A stretch of DNA of 64,000 nt. Source: Rhodococcus sp. W8901 (lineage in GTDB: Bacteria; Actinomycetota; Actinomycetes; Mycobacteriales; Mycobacteriaceae). Where the stretch lies: positions 3,038,001 to 3,102,000 of the forward strand of contig NZ_CP054690.1 in the NCBI RefSeq assembly GCF_013348805.1. Reading direction: 5' to 3'. The stretch's first letter is position 1; each line of letters starts with the position of its first letter. Shown here piece after piece: positions 11,725 through 20,678 of the stretch. The position numbers and the translations under genes are program-made. The notes under the pieces were generated by a model. The model searched no databases, was not told the origin of the DNA, and saw only the letters and a list, made by a program, of their open reading frames with translations.

Positions 11725-13095
11725 GTGAACATCGCACTGACTGCCCTCAGCCTGGTCGGCTTCGTAGCCTTGACCGCAGGCACCGCCATCTTCGTGGCGG
11801 CGGAATTCTCCCTCACCGCGCTCGAGCGCAGCACCGTCGACGCCCACGCACGCGACGGTGACCGACGCGCCCGACAGGTCCAGCACGCGCACCGCACGCT
11901 GTCGTTCCAGCTGTCCGGCGCCCAGCTCGGCATCACGATCACGACACTGATCACCGGTTACCTCGCCGAACCGGTGCTGGCCCGGTTCATCACCCCGATC
12001 CTCGATGCGATCGGGCTGTCCGCGTCGACGGCGAGCGGAATCTCGCTGGCGCTGGCCCTGATCATCGCGACGTCGTTCTCGATGATCTTCGGTGAGCTGG
12101 TCCCGAAGAACCTGGCCATCTCCAGGCCGCTGCCCACCGCCCGCGCCACCGCCGGCCTGCAGGCCGGCTTCTCGCTGATCTTCAAGTGGGCGATCAACGG
12201 CCTCAACGGCACCGCCAACTGGGTGGTCCGACGCCTCGGCATCGAACCCGCCGAGGAACTGCGCTCGGCACGGTCCCCGCAGGAACTCGGATCTCTCGTC
12301 CGCACATCCGCCGAACGCGGATCGCTGGACGCCGGCACCGCGCTGCTGGTGAACCGCTCGCTGCGGTTCGGCGAGCTCAGCGCCGAGGAGCTGATGACAC
12401 CGCGTGTGAAGATCGAGTCCCTCGACACCGACGCCACCGTCGTCGACCTCATCGACGCCGCCTCGCGCACCGGGTTCTCCCGGTTCCCGATCGTGGACGG
12501 CGATCTCGACAACACCATGGGCGTCGTGCACATCAAGCACGCGTTCACCGTCCCGGCGGCGCGCCGCGGCATGACACGACTCGACAGCCTCGCGCAGGCC
12601 GTGCCCGTCGTCCCGTCCTCGCTCGACGGCGACTCGGTGATGGAACAGATCCGGGCCGACGGCATGCAGGTCGCACTCGTCGTCGACGAGTACGGCGGCA
12701 CCGCCGGCATCGTGACCATGGAGGACCTCATCGAGGAGATCCTCGGCGACGTCCGCGACGAGCACGACGAGCCCGAGATCGACGTCCAGCGCGTGGGTCA
12801 CAGCTGGTCCTGCTCGGGACTGCTGCGCACCGACGAGATCACCCGGGCCACCGGGTACACCGCCCCCGAGGGCGAGTACGACACCCTCGGCGGCCTGGTG
12901 CTGACCTGTCTGGGCCGGATCCCGGTCGAGGGCGACGAGGTACCGCTGCCCGATTCGCACGGCAATCCGATCGGCCCCGACGGCCGCGGCTGGATCGCCC
13001 GGGTACTGACGATGGACGGCCGACGGATCGACCGGGTGCTCCTCACGCCGGTCCCCGCCATCGGCGCGACGCGAGAGGAGAACGACCGTGGGTGA
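11725..13095 (+). CDS. CNNM/CorC-like membrane protein with CBS pair (long)
   Basis: A 456-residue protein: DUF21/CNNM transmembrane domain (about 1-200, four hydrophobic segments including the first 25 residues), a CBS pair (about 215-340) and a C-terminal CorC_HlyC domain. The segment GQAGL-like QLGITITTLITGY and GELVPKN are family signatures. It corresponds to Rv1842c (455 residues). CNNM/CorC proteins are Mg2+ exporters or Mg2+-linked membrane proteins, often labelled 'hemolysin'. The frame is open from 11617, but the GTG at 11725 gives the family length and starts just before the membrane segment. The next gene overlaps by 8 bp. Confidence 0.88.
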   Translation: MNIALTALSLVGFVALTAGTAIFVAAEFSLTALERSTVDAHARDGDRRARQVQHAHRTLSFQLSGAQLGITITTLITGYLAEPVLARFITPILDAIGLSASTASGISLALALIIATSFSMIFGELVPKNLAISRPLPTARATAGLQAGFSLIFKWAINGLNGTANWVVRRLGIEPAEELRSARSPQELGSLVRTSAERGSLDAGTALLVNRSLRFGELSAEELMTPRVKIESLDTDATVVDLIDAASRTGFSRFPIVDGDLDNTMGVVHIKHAFTVPAARRGMTRLDSLAQAVPVVPSSLDGDSVMEQIRADGMQVALVVDEYGGTAGIVTMEDLIEEILGDVRDEHDEPEIDVQRVGHSWSCSGLLRTDEITRATGYTAPEGEYDTLGGLVLTCLGRIPVEGDEVPLPDSHGNPIGPDGRGWIARVLTMDGRRIDRVLLTPVPAIGATREENDRG

Positions 13096-14176
13096 CCTGT
13101 TCGGTGTTCTGCTCACCGTCGTCCTGCTCGCCGGCAACGCGTTCTTCGTCGGTGCCGAGTTCGCACTCATCACCGCCCGCCGCGACCGCCTCGAGGCCCT
13201 GCACGCGCAGGGCAAGAAGCGGGCCCGCACGGTCATCTCGGCGGGCGAGAACCTGTCGCTGATGCTCGCGGGCGCGCAGCTGGGCATCACGATCTGCTCG
13301 ATCCTGCTCGGTAAGGTCGGCGAGCCGGCCATCGCGCACCTGATCGAGGCCCCGATGGACGCCCTCGGTGTCCCGGACGGACTGCTGCACCCGATCGCGT
13401 TCACGATCGCGTTGGCGCTGGTCGTGGTCCTGCACATCCTGCTCGGCGAGATGGTCCCGAAGAACATCGCGATCGCCGGACCGGAGAAGACAGCGATGCT
13501 GCTGGTGCCGATCCACCTCGGGTTCATCAAACTGGTGCGCCCGCTGATCGGCTTTTACAACATCAGCGCCAACGGCATCCTCAGGATGCTGCGCGTCGAG
13601 CCCAAGGACGAGCTCGACGCCACCGTCTCCGCGATCGAACTGTCGGAGATGATCGGCGAATCCCACACGGAGGGCCTGATCGACGAGGAGGAGCACAGGC
13701 GTCTGACGCAGGCGCTCGAGACGGAGGGCCGCACGGTCGCCGACGTCATGATCCCGTCCGACAAGGTCCGCACGGTGCCGCTGTCCAGCGACGGCACCAC
13801 CCTCGGTTCCGTCGAGGAGGCGGTCATCGAGACCGGTTACTCGCGGTACCCGGTGCGGGACGCCGACGGCTCACTGGTCGGCTACCTGCACCTCAAGGAC
13901 GTGCTCGACCGGGTCGCCGACGAATCGGTCGGACCGGAGACGGTGATCCCGCGCTCCGACATCCGACGCCTGCCCCGCATCTCGGTGACCCTGCCGCTCG
14001 ACGACGCTCTTGCCGGGCTGCGCCGCGCCAGCTCACACCTCGGGGCCGTGGTCGACGCGTCCGGCAGCGTGATCGGTATCGTCGCGCTCGAGGATCTGGT
14101 CGAGGAGTTCGTCGGCACCGTGCGCGACGGCACGCACCGGATCGACGACGTGATTCCCGGTCAGAAGGCGGTCTGA
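13088..14176 (+). CDS. CNNM/CorC-like membrane protein with CBS pair (short)
   Basis: A 362-residue paralogue of the preceding gene: DUF21 membrane domain (about 1-190) with FFVGAEFALITARR, GAQLGITICSILLG and GEMVPKN, then a CBS pair, but no CorC_HlyC domain. It corresponds to Rv1841c. Its GTG start overlaps the upstream gene by 8 bp and is preceded by GAGAGGAGAAC, so the two are translated together and probably form a heteromeric Mg2+-linked transporter or regulator. The glycosylase-like gene begins 5 bp after its stop. Confidence 0.88.
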   Translation: MGDLFGVLLTVVLLAGNAFFVGAEFALITARRDRLEALHAQGKKRARTVISAGENLSLMLAGAQLGITICSILLGKVGEPAIAHLIEAPMDALGVPDGLLHPIAFTIALALVVVLHILLGEMVPKNIAIAGPEKTAMLLVPIHLGFIKLVRPLIGFYNISANGILRMLRVEPKDELDATVSAIELSEMIGESHTEGLIDEEEHRRLTQALETEGRTVADVMIPSDKVRTVPLSSDGTTLGSVEEAVIETGYSRYPVRDADGSLVGYLHLKDVLDRVADESVGPETVIPRSDIRRLPRISVTLPLDDALAGLRRASSHLGAVVDASGSVIGIVALEDLVEEFVGTVRDGTHRIDDVIPGQKAV

Positions 14177-14181
14177 GAGTT

Positions 14182-15078
14182 GTGAGTTCGGCAGTTCTGC
14201 CGGAAGAGGTGTGGACTGCCCGACGAGACCGCCACCGCGAGACGGTGGCGGATCTCGTCGGGCCGCACCTGCAACGTCGTGCGGCCGGCGTGAGTCACCC
14301 GGTGCACGATTTTCTGTTCACGTACTACAGCGTGCGCCCGAATCAGCTGCGCCGCTGGCATCCCGGTTTCGGTGCCGCCCTCGCCGGTGACGCCGCGGCG
14401 GACTACCTGGAGTACGCCGGGTACACGGCCACCGAGCGGGGCGTGACCGTCTCCCCCGACGTCCTCGAACACCGACGCGCGACCGTCGAGTACGTCGCCG
14501 CGCTGCTGTCCGCGACCGCGCAGCGACGCCCGCACCTGAGCTGCTTCGGCCTGCACGAGTGGGCGATGGTCTACCACGGCGGCGACGAGGCGGTACGCCA
14601 CTCGCAGGTCCCGCTGCGGCTCGGGCACGCCGGCACCGACGAGGTGGTCGAGTCGATGAGTCTGCGCTGCACCCACTTCGACGCGTTCCGCTTCTTCACC
14701 GCCGACGCCGCACCCCGCAACGAGGTGCCGCTGAGCCGGGACGAGCAGGTCGCGCGCGAGCAGCCGGGCTGCCTGCACGCCGGGATGGACCTGTACAAGT
14801 GGGCGACCAAGCTCGGATCGCTCGTCGAATCCGAGTTGGTCATCGACTGTTTCCGTCTGGCAACGGACGCGCGGGAACTCGACATGAAGGCCAGCCCCTA
14901 CGACCTCGCCGACTACGGCTACGAGCCCGTCCGCATCGAGACCCCGCAGGGCCGCGCCGACTACGTCCGCGAGCAGGTGGCGCTCTCGGAGCGTGCGGCG
15001 CAGTTGCGCGGGCGACTGCTCGGGCGATGCCGGACGCTGCTGACCGACCACGCGGCCGAGACGATCCTCGCCGATTAG
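14182..15078 (+). CDS. Putative 3-methyladenine DNA glycosylase-like protein
   Basis: A 298-residue soluble protein with conserved stretches SHPVHDFLFTYYSVRP, LRRWHPGF and CFGLHEWAMVY. I recall actinobacterial proteins of this style carrying the label '3-methyladenine DNA glycosylase'. No classical glycosylase motif (HhH-GPD or AAG fold) is evident, so base-excision activity is weakly supported. The start GTG at 14182 lies 5 bp after the CNNM gene, so it probably shares that transcript. A link between it and ion transport is not obvious. Confidence 0.55.
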   Translation: MSSAVLPEEVWTARRDRHRETVADLVGPHLQRRAAGVSHPVHDFLFTYYSVRPNQLRRWHPGFGAALAGDAAADYLEYAGYTATERGVTVSPDVLEHRRATVEYVAALLSATAQRRPHLSCFGLHEWAMVYHGGDEAVRHSQVPLRLGHAGTDEVVESMSLRCTHFDAFRFFTADAAPRNEVPLSRDEQVAREQPGCLHAGMDLYKWATKLGSLVESELVIDCFRLATDARELDMKASPYDLADYGYEPVRIETPQGRADYVREQVALSERAAQLRGRLLGRCRTLLTDHAAETILAD

Positions 15079-15230
15079 CTATCCGCCCGTAACCACTAAA
15101 TTGTTCGACGGTCTGGGGGGACATTTCGAGCACATCTCGCGCGTCTACCGCAGCCTTGCGGCGCCCGCCCGGGACGCCGATGCACACCATCGCCGCGTCC
15201 CACGCGGCACCGAATTCAGGGGGAATTCTC

Positions 15231-15761
15231 ATGGCTCGCCATGCTGCGAAGCAAAACCGTTGGGCGCGACGCGCCGTCGTCGCCGGCGCGCTGCCGGTCG
15301 CGATCGTCGCCGCCTCGGCCGGCACCGCGCACGCACAGGACACCGGATCCGCGAACATCCCGGCCCTGCCCGAGATGCCGCAGATCGAGGTTCCGCCGCT
15401 GTACAACCCATACGACCTGAACGCGCGACCGTTCAATGTTCTGCAGCTCGGGTACGCACCCACGCCCCAGCAGCGCGTCGCGGACTACACCGACACCGGC
15501 CAGTTCCTGGGAGCTACCGCCGGCCACGTGATGGGGGGTTCGTTGATCGGCGTGCCCGTCGGGGCCATCGCCGCCGCCGTTGTCGCAGCGGGTGGTCCCG
15601 CGTCCTGGCCGGTAACGCTGGGGCCCGCTGTCGCCGCGACAGCTGCAGCAACGCTGATCGGAGGGTTCGCCGGCGGTTCCGTGGGGGCCGACCTCGGCGC
15701 CAACGCCGCTACGGATCTTGCCAACCAGCACAACGCCGAAGGCCGCACCGGATCGCTGTAG
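15231..15761 (+). CDS. Secreted alanine/glycine-rich hypothetical protein
   Basis: A 176-residue protein with a clear Sec signal peptide: basic start MARHAAKQNRWARR, a hydrophobic core and cleavage after AHA (about residue 36). The mature part starts with a Pro-rich segment (PEMPQIEVPPLYNPYD) and continues into a Gly/Ala-rich hydrophobic region (about 95-160) with glycine-zipper character, so it may insert in or associate with a membrane. The ATG at 15231 is chosen because AGGGGGAA precedes it and the signal peptide begins there. No family is recognised. A large hairpin follows. Confidence 0.75.
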   Translation: MARHAAKQNRWARRAVVAGALPVAIVAASAGTAHAQDTGSANIPALPEMPQIEVPPLYNPYDLNARPFNVLQLGYAPTPQQRVADYTDTGQFLGATAGHVMGGSLIGVPVGAIAAAVVAAGGPASWPVTLGPAVAATAAATLIGGFAGGSVGADLGANAATDLANQHNAEGRTGSL

Positions 15762-15780
15762 CAGTCGAGCCGTCGCGCCC

Positions 15781-15854
15781 CGCGCGCGAATCGGCGTCCC
15801 GCGCGCACCGTTGCGCGCGCACCGTTGCGCGCGCACGGCGCCGATTCGCGCGCG
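15781..15854. terminator. Large GC-rich hairpin with internal repeats
   Basis: A 16-bp perfect stem (CGCGCGCGAATCGGCG with its complement at 15839-15854) encloses three near-identical GCGCGCACCGTT-type units. It lies between the convergent stops at 15761 and 15865, so it probably terminates both transcripts. Confidence 0.65.
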
Positions 15855-15864
15855 GCGCCGGCGG

Positions 15865-16914
15865 TCAGGGCACGCGGTAGGTCCACTCCGGGTTCGCGAA
15901 CTTGTTCTCGACCAGTTCCCTCGCGGCGGCCAGTTCGGCGTCGGTGTACGAACTGGTGTGGGTGTCGTAACGGGCGCGGAAGTGCGTGAGGAACGCGGCG
16001 ATGATGTCGTCGCGATCCATGCCGGTCTGTGAGCGCATCGGGTCGACCCGCTTGCCGGAGCTGGTGATGCCCTTGTCGGAGATCTTCTCGCGGCCGATGC
16101 GCAGCACCTCGGTCATCTTGTCGGCGTCGATGTCGTAGGCCATCGTCACGTGGTGCAGCACCGCACCGGCGGCGAAGCGTTTCTGCGCGGCCCCGGCGAT
16201 CTTGCCCTTGTCGGAGGCGATGTCGTTGAGCGGCACGTAGCGGGCGTTGATACCGACGTCGGCGAGCGCACCCATCACCCACTGGTCGAGGAACTCGTAC
16301 GAACGCTCGAAGCTCAGCCCGTCGACCAGCGAGGTCGGCACCGCCAGCGAGTAGGTGATGCAGTTGCCGGGCTCCATGAACATCGCGCCGCCGCCGGAGA
16401 TTCGCCGGACCACGCCGATGCCGTGCCGGGCAGCGGCCTCCTCGTCGACCTCGTTGCGCACCGACTGGAACGACCCCAGCACCACCAGCGGCGAGTCCCA
16501 GTCCCAGAACCGCAGCGTCGGGCGGCGCTCCCCGGCCGCCACCTCGCGGGTGATCACCTCGTCGAGGGCGACGTGCATCGCCGGATCCAGCACGACGGGT
16601 TCGATGACGTCGAAGGTGTGGTCGTGCCAGCTGGTCGCGTGGCCGAGAGCGCGTCGGATCGCGATGCCCACCGACTCCGGAGTGAAGCCGATCATCGCGA
16701 CGTCGTCACCCAGCGCCCCTGAGATCGCCTGACCCAACTGCGCGGAATCGGCAGCGACGGGCATGCCGGTGACCGCGGCGGTGATGTCGTCGAGCGCCTC
16801 GTCCGGTTCGAGAAAGAAGTCGCCGGACAACGACACCCGCGACAGGCGCCCGTCCTCCACCTCGACGTCGACCACCACGAGCTTGCCACCGGGAACCTTG
16901 TATTCACCACGCAC
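15865..16914 (-). CDS. lplA: Lipoate-protein ligase, accessory domain first
   Basis: A 349-residue enzyme that activates lipoate with ATP and attaches it to lipoyl domains such as GcvH and 2-oxoacid dehydrogenase E2. The catalytic BPL/LplA domain occupies about residues 100-349, with RRISGGG (170-176) and the lipoyl-AMP lysine in DKGKIAG (K238). Residues 1-95 look like the small accessory domain that in E. coli LplA is C-terminal and in archaea is the separate LplB, so the order here is LplB-LplA. It is transcribed alone, opposite its neighbours. gcvH in the same window is a plausible acceptor. Confidence 0.88.
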   Translation of the reverse strand: MRGEYKVPGGKLVVVDVEVEDGRLSRVSLSGDFFLEPDEALDDITAAVTGMPVAADSAQLGQAISGALGDDVAMIGFTPESVGIAIRRALGHATSWHDHTFDVIEPVVLDPAMHVALDEVITREVAAGERRPTLRFWDWDSPLVVLGSFQSVRNEVDEEAAARHGIGVVRRISGGGAMFMEPGNCITYSLAVPTSLVDGLSFERSYEFLDQWVMGALADVGINARYVPLNDIASDKGKIAGAAQKRFAAGAVLHHVTMAYDIDADKMTEVLRIGREKISDKGITSSGKRVDPMRSQTGMDRDDIIAAFLTHFRARYDTHTSSYTDAELAAARELVENKFANPEWTYRVP

Positions 16915-16972
16915 GCCGGAAAGCGTATCGGTGAGTGCGACAGCGCAGTGGCGCGGAGGCCGGACACCCCTA

Positions 16973-17004
16973 CTGTGTGATCGACGGGCTGTGTGATCGA
17001 CGGG
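16973..17004. repeat. 16-bp exact tandem repeat
   Basis: CTGTGTGATCGACGGG occurs twice with no spacer, between the lplA start and the hemerythrin-like gene. It may be a slippage duplication or a paired regulator site in the divergent promoter region. Confidence 0.85.
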
Positions 17005-17038
17005 CGGGGCGCCGAGCCCACGGGACGAGAGGATTTCG

Positions 17039-17521
17039 ATGACCGACGCGACGAATCAGGAGGCGGCCGTCGAGCTGCAGGCGACGATGTTCGACCTGCT
17101 CGGTCGCATCGCGGTGCTCGAGCGCGACGTGTTCCGCACCGTCGGCCAGGGTGGCCCCGAGTTCGAGGCCACGCACCGGGCCGTCGTCGACTTCGCCGAG
17201 TTCACGCTGCGCCCCTGGCATCGGGCCGCCGAGGAGGCGCTGTACCCTGCGGCCGCGCCGGTCGTCCGGGCGCAACTGCTGGTCGAGGGTCTGCTCGGCG
17301 AGTGGCAGACGGTCGAGCAGGCGTACTCGCGGCTGTCGTGTGTGAGCACCGACCAGGTCCGCGTCGCCGCCGACATCAGCGCTCTGCGGGTGTTGCTGGT
17401 GGTGATGCTGGGCAAGTGCATGGATCTGCTGGTGCCGGCGCTCGCCGAGGACGGTATTCCGCTCACAGACGCGGCGGAGCGGCTCGCCGCGGCAGCGGCC
17501 GCGACCGCCAAGCAGGGATAG
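17039..17521 (+). CDS. Hemerythrin-like helical protein, degenerate ligands
   Basis: A 160-residue, all-helical protein. The segments HRAVVDFAEF, PWHRAAEEALYPAA and MDLLVPALAEDG resemble the H...HxxxE..LFP and E..L.PAL spacing of hemerythrin HHE domains, but several metal-binding histidines are replaced, so a di-iron site is doubtful. The ATG at 17039 follows GAGAGGA. It is a single-gene unit, with a strong hairpin after it. Function unknown; the fold assignment is inference. Confidence 0.55.
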   Translation: MTDATNQEAAVELQATMFDLLGRIAVLERDVFRTVGQGGPEFEATHRAVVDFAEFTLRPWHRAAEEALYPAAAPVVRAQLLVEGLLGEWQTVEQAYSRLSCVSTDQVRVAADISALRVLLVVMLGKCMDLLVPALAEDGIPLTDAAERLAAAAAATAKQG

Positions 17522-17527
17522 AACGAC

Positions 17528-17560
17528 GAAGGCCCGCAGCGTCACACGCTGCGGGCCTTC
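17528..17560. terminator. Bidirectional terminator
   Basis: A 14-bp perfect stem GAAGGCCCGCAGCG with its complement and loop TCACA. It lies between the convergent stops at 17521 and 17573. Confidence 0.88.
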
Positions 17561-17572
17561 ACCTTGGGGCAT

Positions 17573-17929
17573 CTACTTCCGGGCGAGCGGGCTGTAGAAC
17601 ACCAGGCCGTTGCCGTTGTTGTCGTAGACCACCGCGCGCCGCTCGTGGGCGTCGTCGTACGGGCCCTTCACGATGGCCCCGCCGCCTTCCTCGATCGCCT
17701 TCGCCGCGGCGTCGACGTCGGCGGTCTTGATGCCGACGACGACCTTCCCGGGGATCGGGTGGTCGACGGCGGTCGCGAGCGCGATCGTCACCGATCCGCC
17801 GTCGAGGGCCGCGAAGTGCGCGCCGTCCCGGAACTTCAGCGTCATCCCGAGGGTCTCGGTGTAGAACTTGACGGCCTCGTCCAGGTTCTCGGTCGAGAGC
17901 ATGATCATCTTGGCGTCGTAGTCGCTCAC
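17573..17929 (-). CDS. VOC (glyoxalase/dioxygenase fold) protein
   Basis: A 118-residue single-domain VOC protein: KMIMLSTENLDEAVKFYTETLGM is the typical first beta-alpha unit, and DNNGNGLVFYSPL the last strand. VOC members include glyoxalase I, dioxygenases and antibiotic-binding proteins; the substrate cannot be named. The start is the GTG at 17929, because AGGAGGT lies five bases upstream; the frame is open to 17992. It shares a hairpin terminator with the hemerythrin-like gene. Confidence 0.85.
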   Translation of the reverse strand: MSDYDAKMIMLSTENLDEAVKFYTETLGMTLKFRDGAHFAALDGGSVTIALATAVDHPIPGKVVVGIKTADVDAAAKAIEEGGGAIVKGPYDDAHERRAVVYDNNGNGLVFYSPLARK

Positions 17930-18336
17930 TTGTACCTCCTGTACTTGATCAACTTCGCTCCACACGAAACGGCAGGAACGCCGCCGCGTCAACAGCAGCG
18001 CCGCTCATCGCATGTGCCGGACCGCTCGTCGAGGCGTCACCCGGCAACGCCCCGGGCCACCGCGCGATGATCGTGACCGGCCAGTATCATCTGTGCACGA
18101 TCGGCCAACTCGCCTTTCATGATCGAGTCTGCATCCGGACGCGCACCGTTCGTCCCACCGCAGTCGGCGCCCACCTCACGCGCCTCAGCTCTCCAGCTGT
18201 ATTCGTCGATGCCGTCCCGGCAGCCGCACCGGACTGATCTCCTCCGGAAGCTACCGCCGGGTAACATTGTTGTCGTCCCGTTCGGCGTCCCTGCTGTGGA
18301 TGCTGCTGGTGGTACCGGAAAAAGTGAGGCAGTTCA
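17930..18336. other. 407-bp divergent intergenic region (VOC / glcB)
   Basis: No gene is supported here. It holds an inverted repeat GATCGTG...CACGATC (18069-18102), TTGATCAA close to the VOC start, and TAACAT at 18261-18266, a possible -10 for glcB about 70 bp from its start. No clear -35 or known acetate-regulator site was recognised. Confidence 0.4.
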
Positions 18337-20532
18337 ATGACTGAACGCGTGCAGGTCGGTGGTCTTCAGGTCGCCAAGGTTCTCTACGACTTCGTGAATG
18401 ATGAGGCTCTTCCCGGCACCGGCGTGTCCGCCGAGACGTTCTGGGAGGGCGCGGGCAAGGTCTTCGCCGACCTGGCGCCGAAGAACAAGGCACTGCTCGC
18501 CAAGCGTGACGATCTGCAGGCACAGATCGACGCGTGGCACCGCGAGCGCGCCGGCAAGCCGCAGAGCGCCGCCGAGTACAAGGCGTTCCTCCAGGAGATC
18601 GGCTACCTGCTGCCCGAGCCTGCGCCGTTCCAGGTCGCGACCGAGAACGTCGATGCGGAGATCGCCACCACCGCCGGCCCGCAGCTGGTGGTTCCCGTGC
18701 TCAACGCCCGCTTCGCGCTCAATGCGTCCAACGCCCGCTGGGGCTCGCTGTACGACGCGCTGTACGGCACCGACGCGATCTCCGAAGAGGGCGGTGCCGA
18801 GAAGGCGCCCGGAGGAAAGCCCGGCTACAACAAGGTTCGCGGCGACAAGGTCATCGCGTGGGCCCGCAACTTCCTCGACACCGCCGCGCCGCTGGCCAAG
18901 GGTTCGCACGCCGAGGCCACCCGCTACTTCGTGGTCGACGACAAGCTGGCGGTCGAGCTGGGCGGTGAGGTCATCACCGGGCTCGCGCAGCCCGAGAAGT
19001 TCGTCGGATTGCTCGGCGACAAGGACTCCCCGACGTCGGTGCTGCTGCGCAACAACGGCCTGCACGTCGAGATCGAGATCGACCCGACCTCCCCGATCGG
19101 CCAGACCGACGGCGCCGGCGTCAAGGATGTCGTGCTCGAGTCCGCGATCACCACGATCATGGACTTCGAGGACTCCGTCGCGGCCGTCGACGCCGACGAC
19201 AAGGTGGTCGGCTACCGGAACTGGCTGGGACTCAACCGCGGCGACCTGTCCGAGTCGTTCGACAAGGGCGGCAAGACCGTCACCCGCACGCTCAACGGTG
19301 ACCGCACCTACACCACCCCGGACGGCGGCGAGCTCGCGCTACACGGCCGCTCGCTGCTGTTCGTGCGCAACGTCGGTCACCTGATGACCAACCCGGCGAT
19401 CCTCGACGCCGACGGCAACGAGCTGCCCGAGGGCATCCTCGACGCGCTGATCACCGGCGCGTGCGCGGTCCACGGCCTGAGCATCGACGAGGACCACGGT
19501 CCGCTGAACAACTCCCGCACCGGCTCGATCTACATCGTCAAGCCCAAGCAGCACGGCCCCGAAGAGGTCGCGTTCACCACCGAGCTGTTCGGCCGCGTCG
19601 AAGAGGTTCTGGGCCTGCCCACCAACACGCTCAAGGTCGGCATCATGGACGAGGAGCGGCGCACCACCGTCAACCTCGCGGCCTGCATCAAGGAAGCGGA
19701 CCAGCGGGTGGTGTTCATCAACACCGGCTTCCTCGACCGCACCGGCGACGAGATCCACACCTCGATGGAGGCCGGTGCCATGGTGCGCAAGGCCGACATG
19801 AAGAAGCAGACGTGGATCACCGCGTACGAGGACTGGAACGTCGACACCGGACTGGCCACGGGTCTGCAGGGCAAGGCGCAGATCGGTAAGGGCATGTGGG
19901 CCATGACCGACCTGATGGCCGACATGCTCGAGCAGAAGATCGGCCACCCGAAGGCCGGCGCCAACACCGCATGGGTGCCCTCGCCTACCGGCGCGACCCT
20001 CCACGCGACGCACTACCACCAGGTGGACGTGTTCGCGGTCCAGGATCAGCTCAAGGGCAAGCCCCGCGCGACCGTCGACGAGATCCTCACCATCCCGCTC
20101 GCGCCCAGCACTGACTGGTCCGAGGCCGAGAAGCAGCAGGAACTCGACAACAACTGCCAGTCGATCCTCGGCTACGTGGTGCGCTGGATCGACGCGGGCG
20201 TCGGCTGCTCCAAGGTGCCGGACATCCACGACGTCGCACTCATGGAGGACCGCGCGACGCTGCGTATCTCGAGTCAGCTGCTCGCCAACTGGCTCCGCCA
20301 CGGCATCGTCACCGAGGCCGACATCGTCGCGAGCCTCGAGCGGATGGCGCCGGTCGTCGACCGGCAGAACGAGGGCGACGCGTCGTACCGTCCGATGGCC
20401 CCGAACTTCGATTCCTGCATCGCCTTCCAGGCGGCGAAGGAACTGATCCTCGAGGGTGGCAAGCAGCCCAGTGGCTACACCGAGCCGATCCTGCATCGCC
20501 GTCGCCGCGAGTACAAGGCCGCCAACGCCTGA
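18337..20532 (+). CDS. glcB: Malate synthase G
   Basis: Condenses glyoxylate with acetyl-CoA to malate, the second glyoxylate-shunt step. It has 731 residues, as expected for isoform G (M. tuberculosis GlcB is 741). Active-site residues are present: the arginine in [11 protein letters not shown], the Mg-binding glutamate in [13 protein letters not shown], the aspartate in [11 protein letters not shown], and the catalytic aspartate in [10 protein letters not shown]. It corresponds to Rv1837c. A 19-bp hairpin terminator follows, then the VWA gene equivalent to Rv1836c. Isocitrate lyase is not in the window. Confidence 0.97.
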   Translation: MTERVQVGGLQVAKVLYDFVNDEALPGTGVSAETFWEGAGKVFADLAPKNKALLAKRDDLQAQIDAWHRERAGKPQSAAEYKAFLQEIGYLLPEPAPFQVATENVDAEIATTAGPQLVVPVLNARFALNASNARWGSLYDALYGTDAISEEGGAEKAPGGKPGYNKVRGDKVIAWARNFLDTAAPLAKGSHAEATRYFVVDDKLAVELGGEVITGLAQPEKFVGLLGDKDSPTSVLLRNNGLHVEIEIDPTSPIGQTDGAGVKDVVLESAITTIMDFEDSVAAVDADDKVVGYRNWLGLNRGDLSESFDKGGKTVTRTLNGDRTYTTPDGGELALHGRSLLFVRNVGHLMTNPAILDADGNELPEGILDALITGACAVHGLSIDEDHGPLNNSRTGSIYIVKPKQHGPEEVAFTTELFGRVEEVLGLPTNTLKVGIMDEERRTTVNLAACIKEADQRVVFINTGFLDRTGDEIHTSMEAGAMVRKADMKKQTWITAYEDWNVDTGLATGLQGKAQIGKGMWAMTDLMADMLEQKIGHPKAGANTAWVPSPTGATLHATHYHQVDVFAVQDQLKGKPRATVDEILTIPLAPSTDWSEAEKQQELDNNCQSILGYVVRWIDAGVGCSKVPDIHDVALMEDRATLRISSQLLANWLRHGIVTEADIVASLERMAPVVDRQNEGDASYRPMAPNFDSCIAFQAAKELILEGGKQPSGYTEPILHRRRREYKAANA

Positions 20533-20546
20533 TCGCGACCTGAGTC

Positions 20547-20590
20547 CGCATGCGGCCCCGGCACCGTCACAGGTGTCGGGGCCGCGTGCG
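20547..20590 (+). terminator. Terminator after glcB
   Basis: A 19-bp stem with two G-U pairs, starting CGCATGCGGCCCCGG, with a short loop; 14 bp after the glcB stop. Confidence 0.85.
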
Positions 20591-20678
20591 TCAGGATGTC
20601 CGTATTCGCAACTAGACTGCGTTCGTCAGGGCCGGTCAGGAGCCGGTCCTTCGGTTGTGAAGCGAGGCGGTTGAACAC

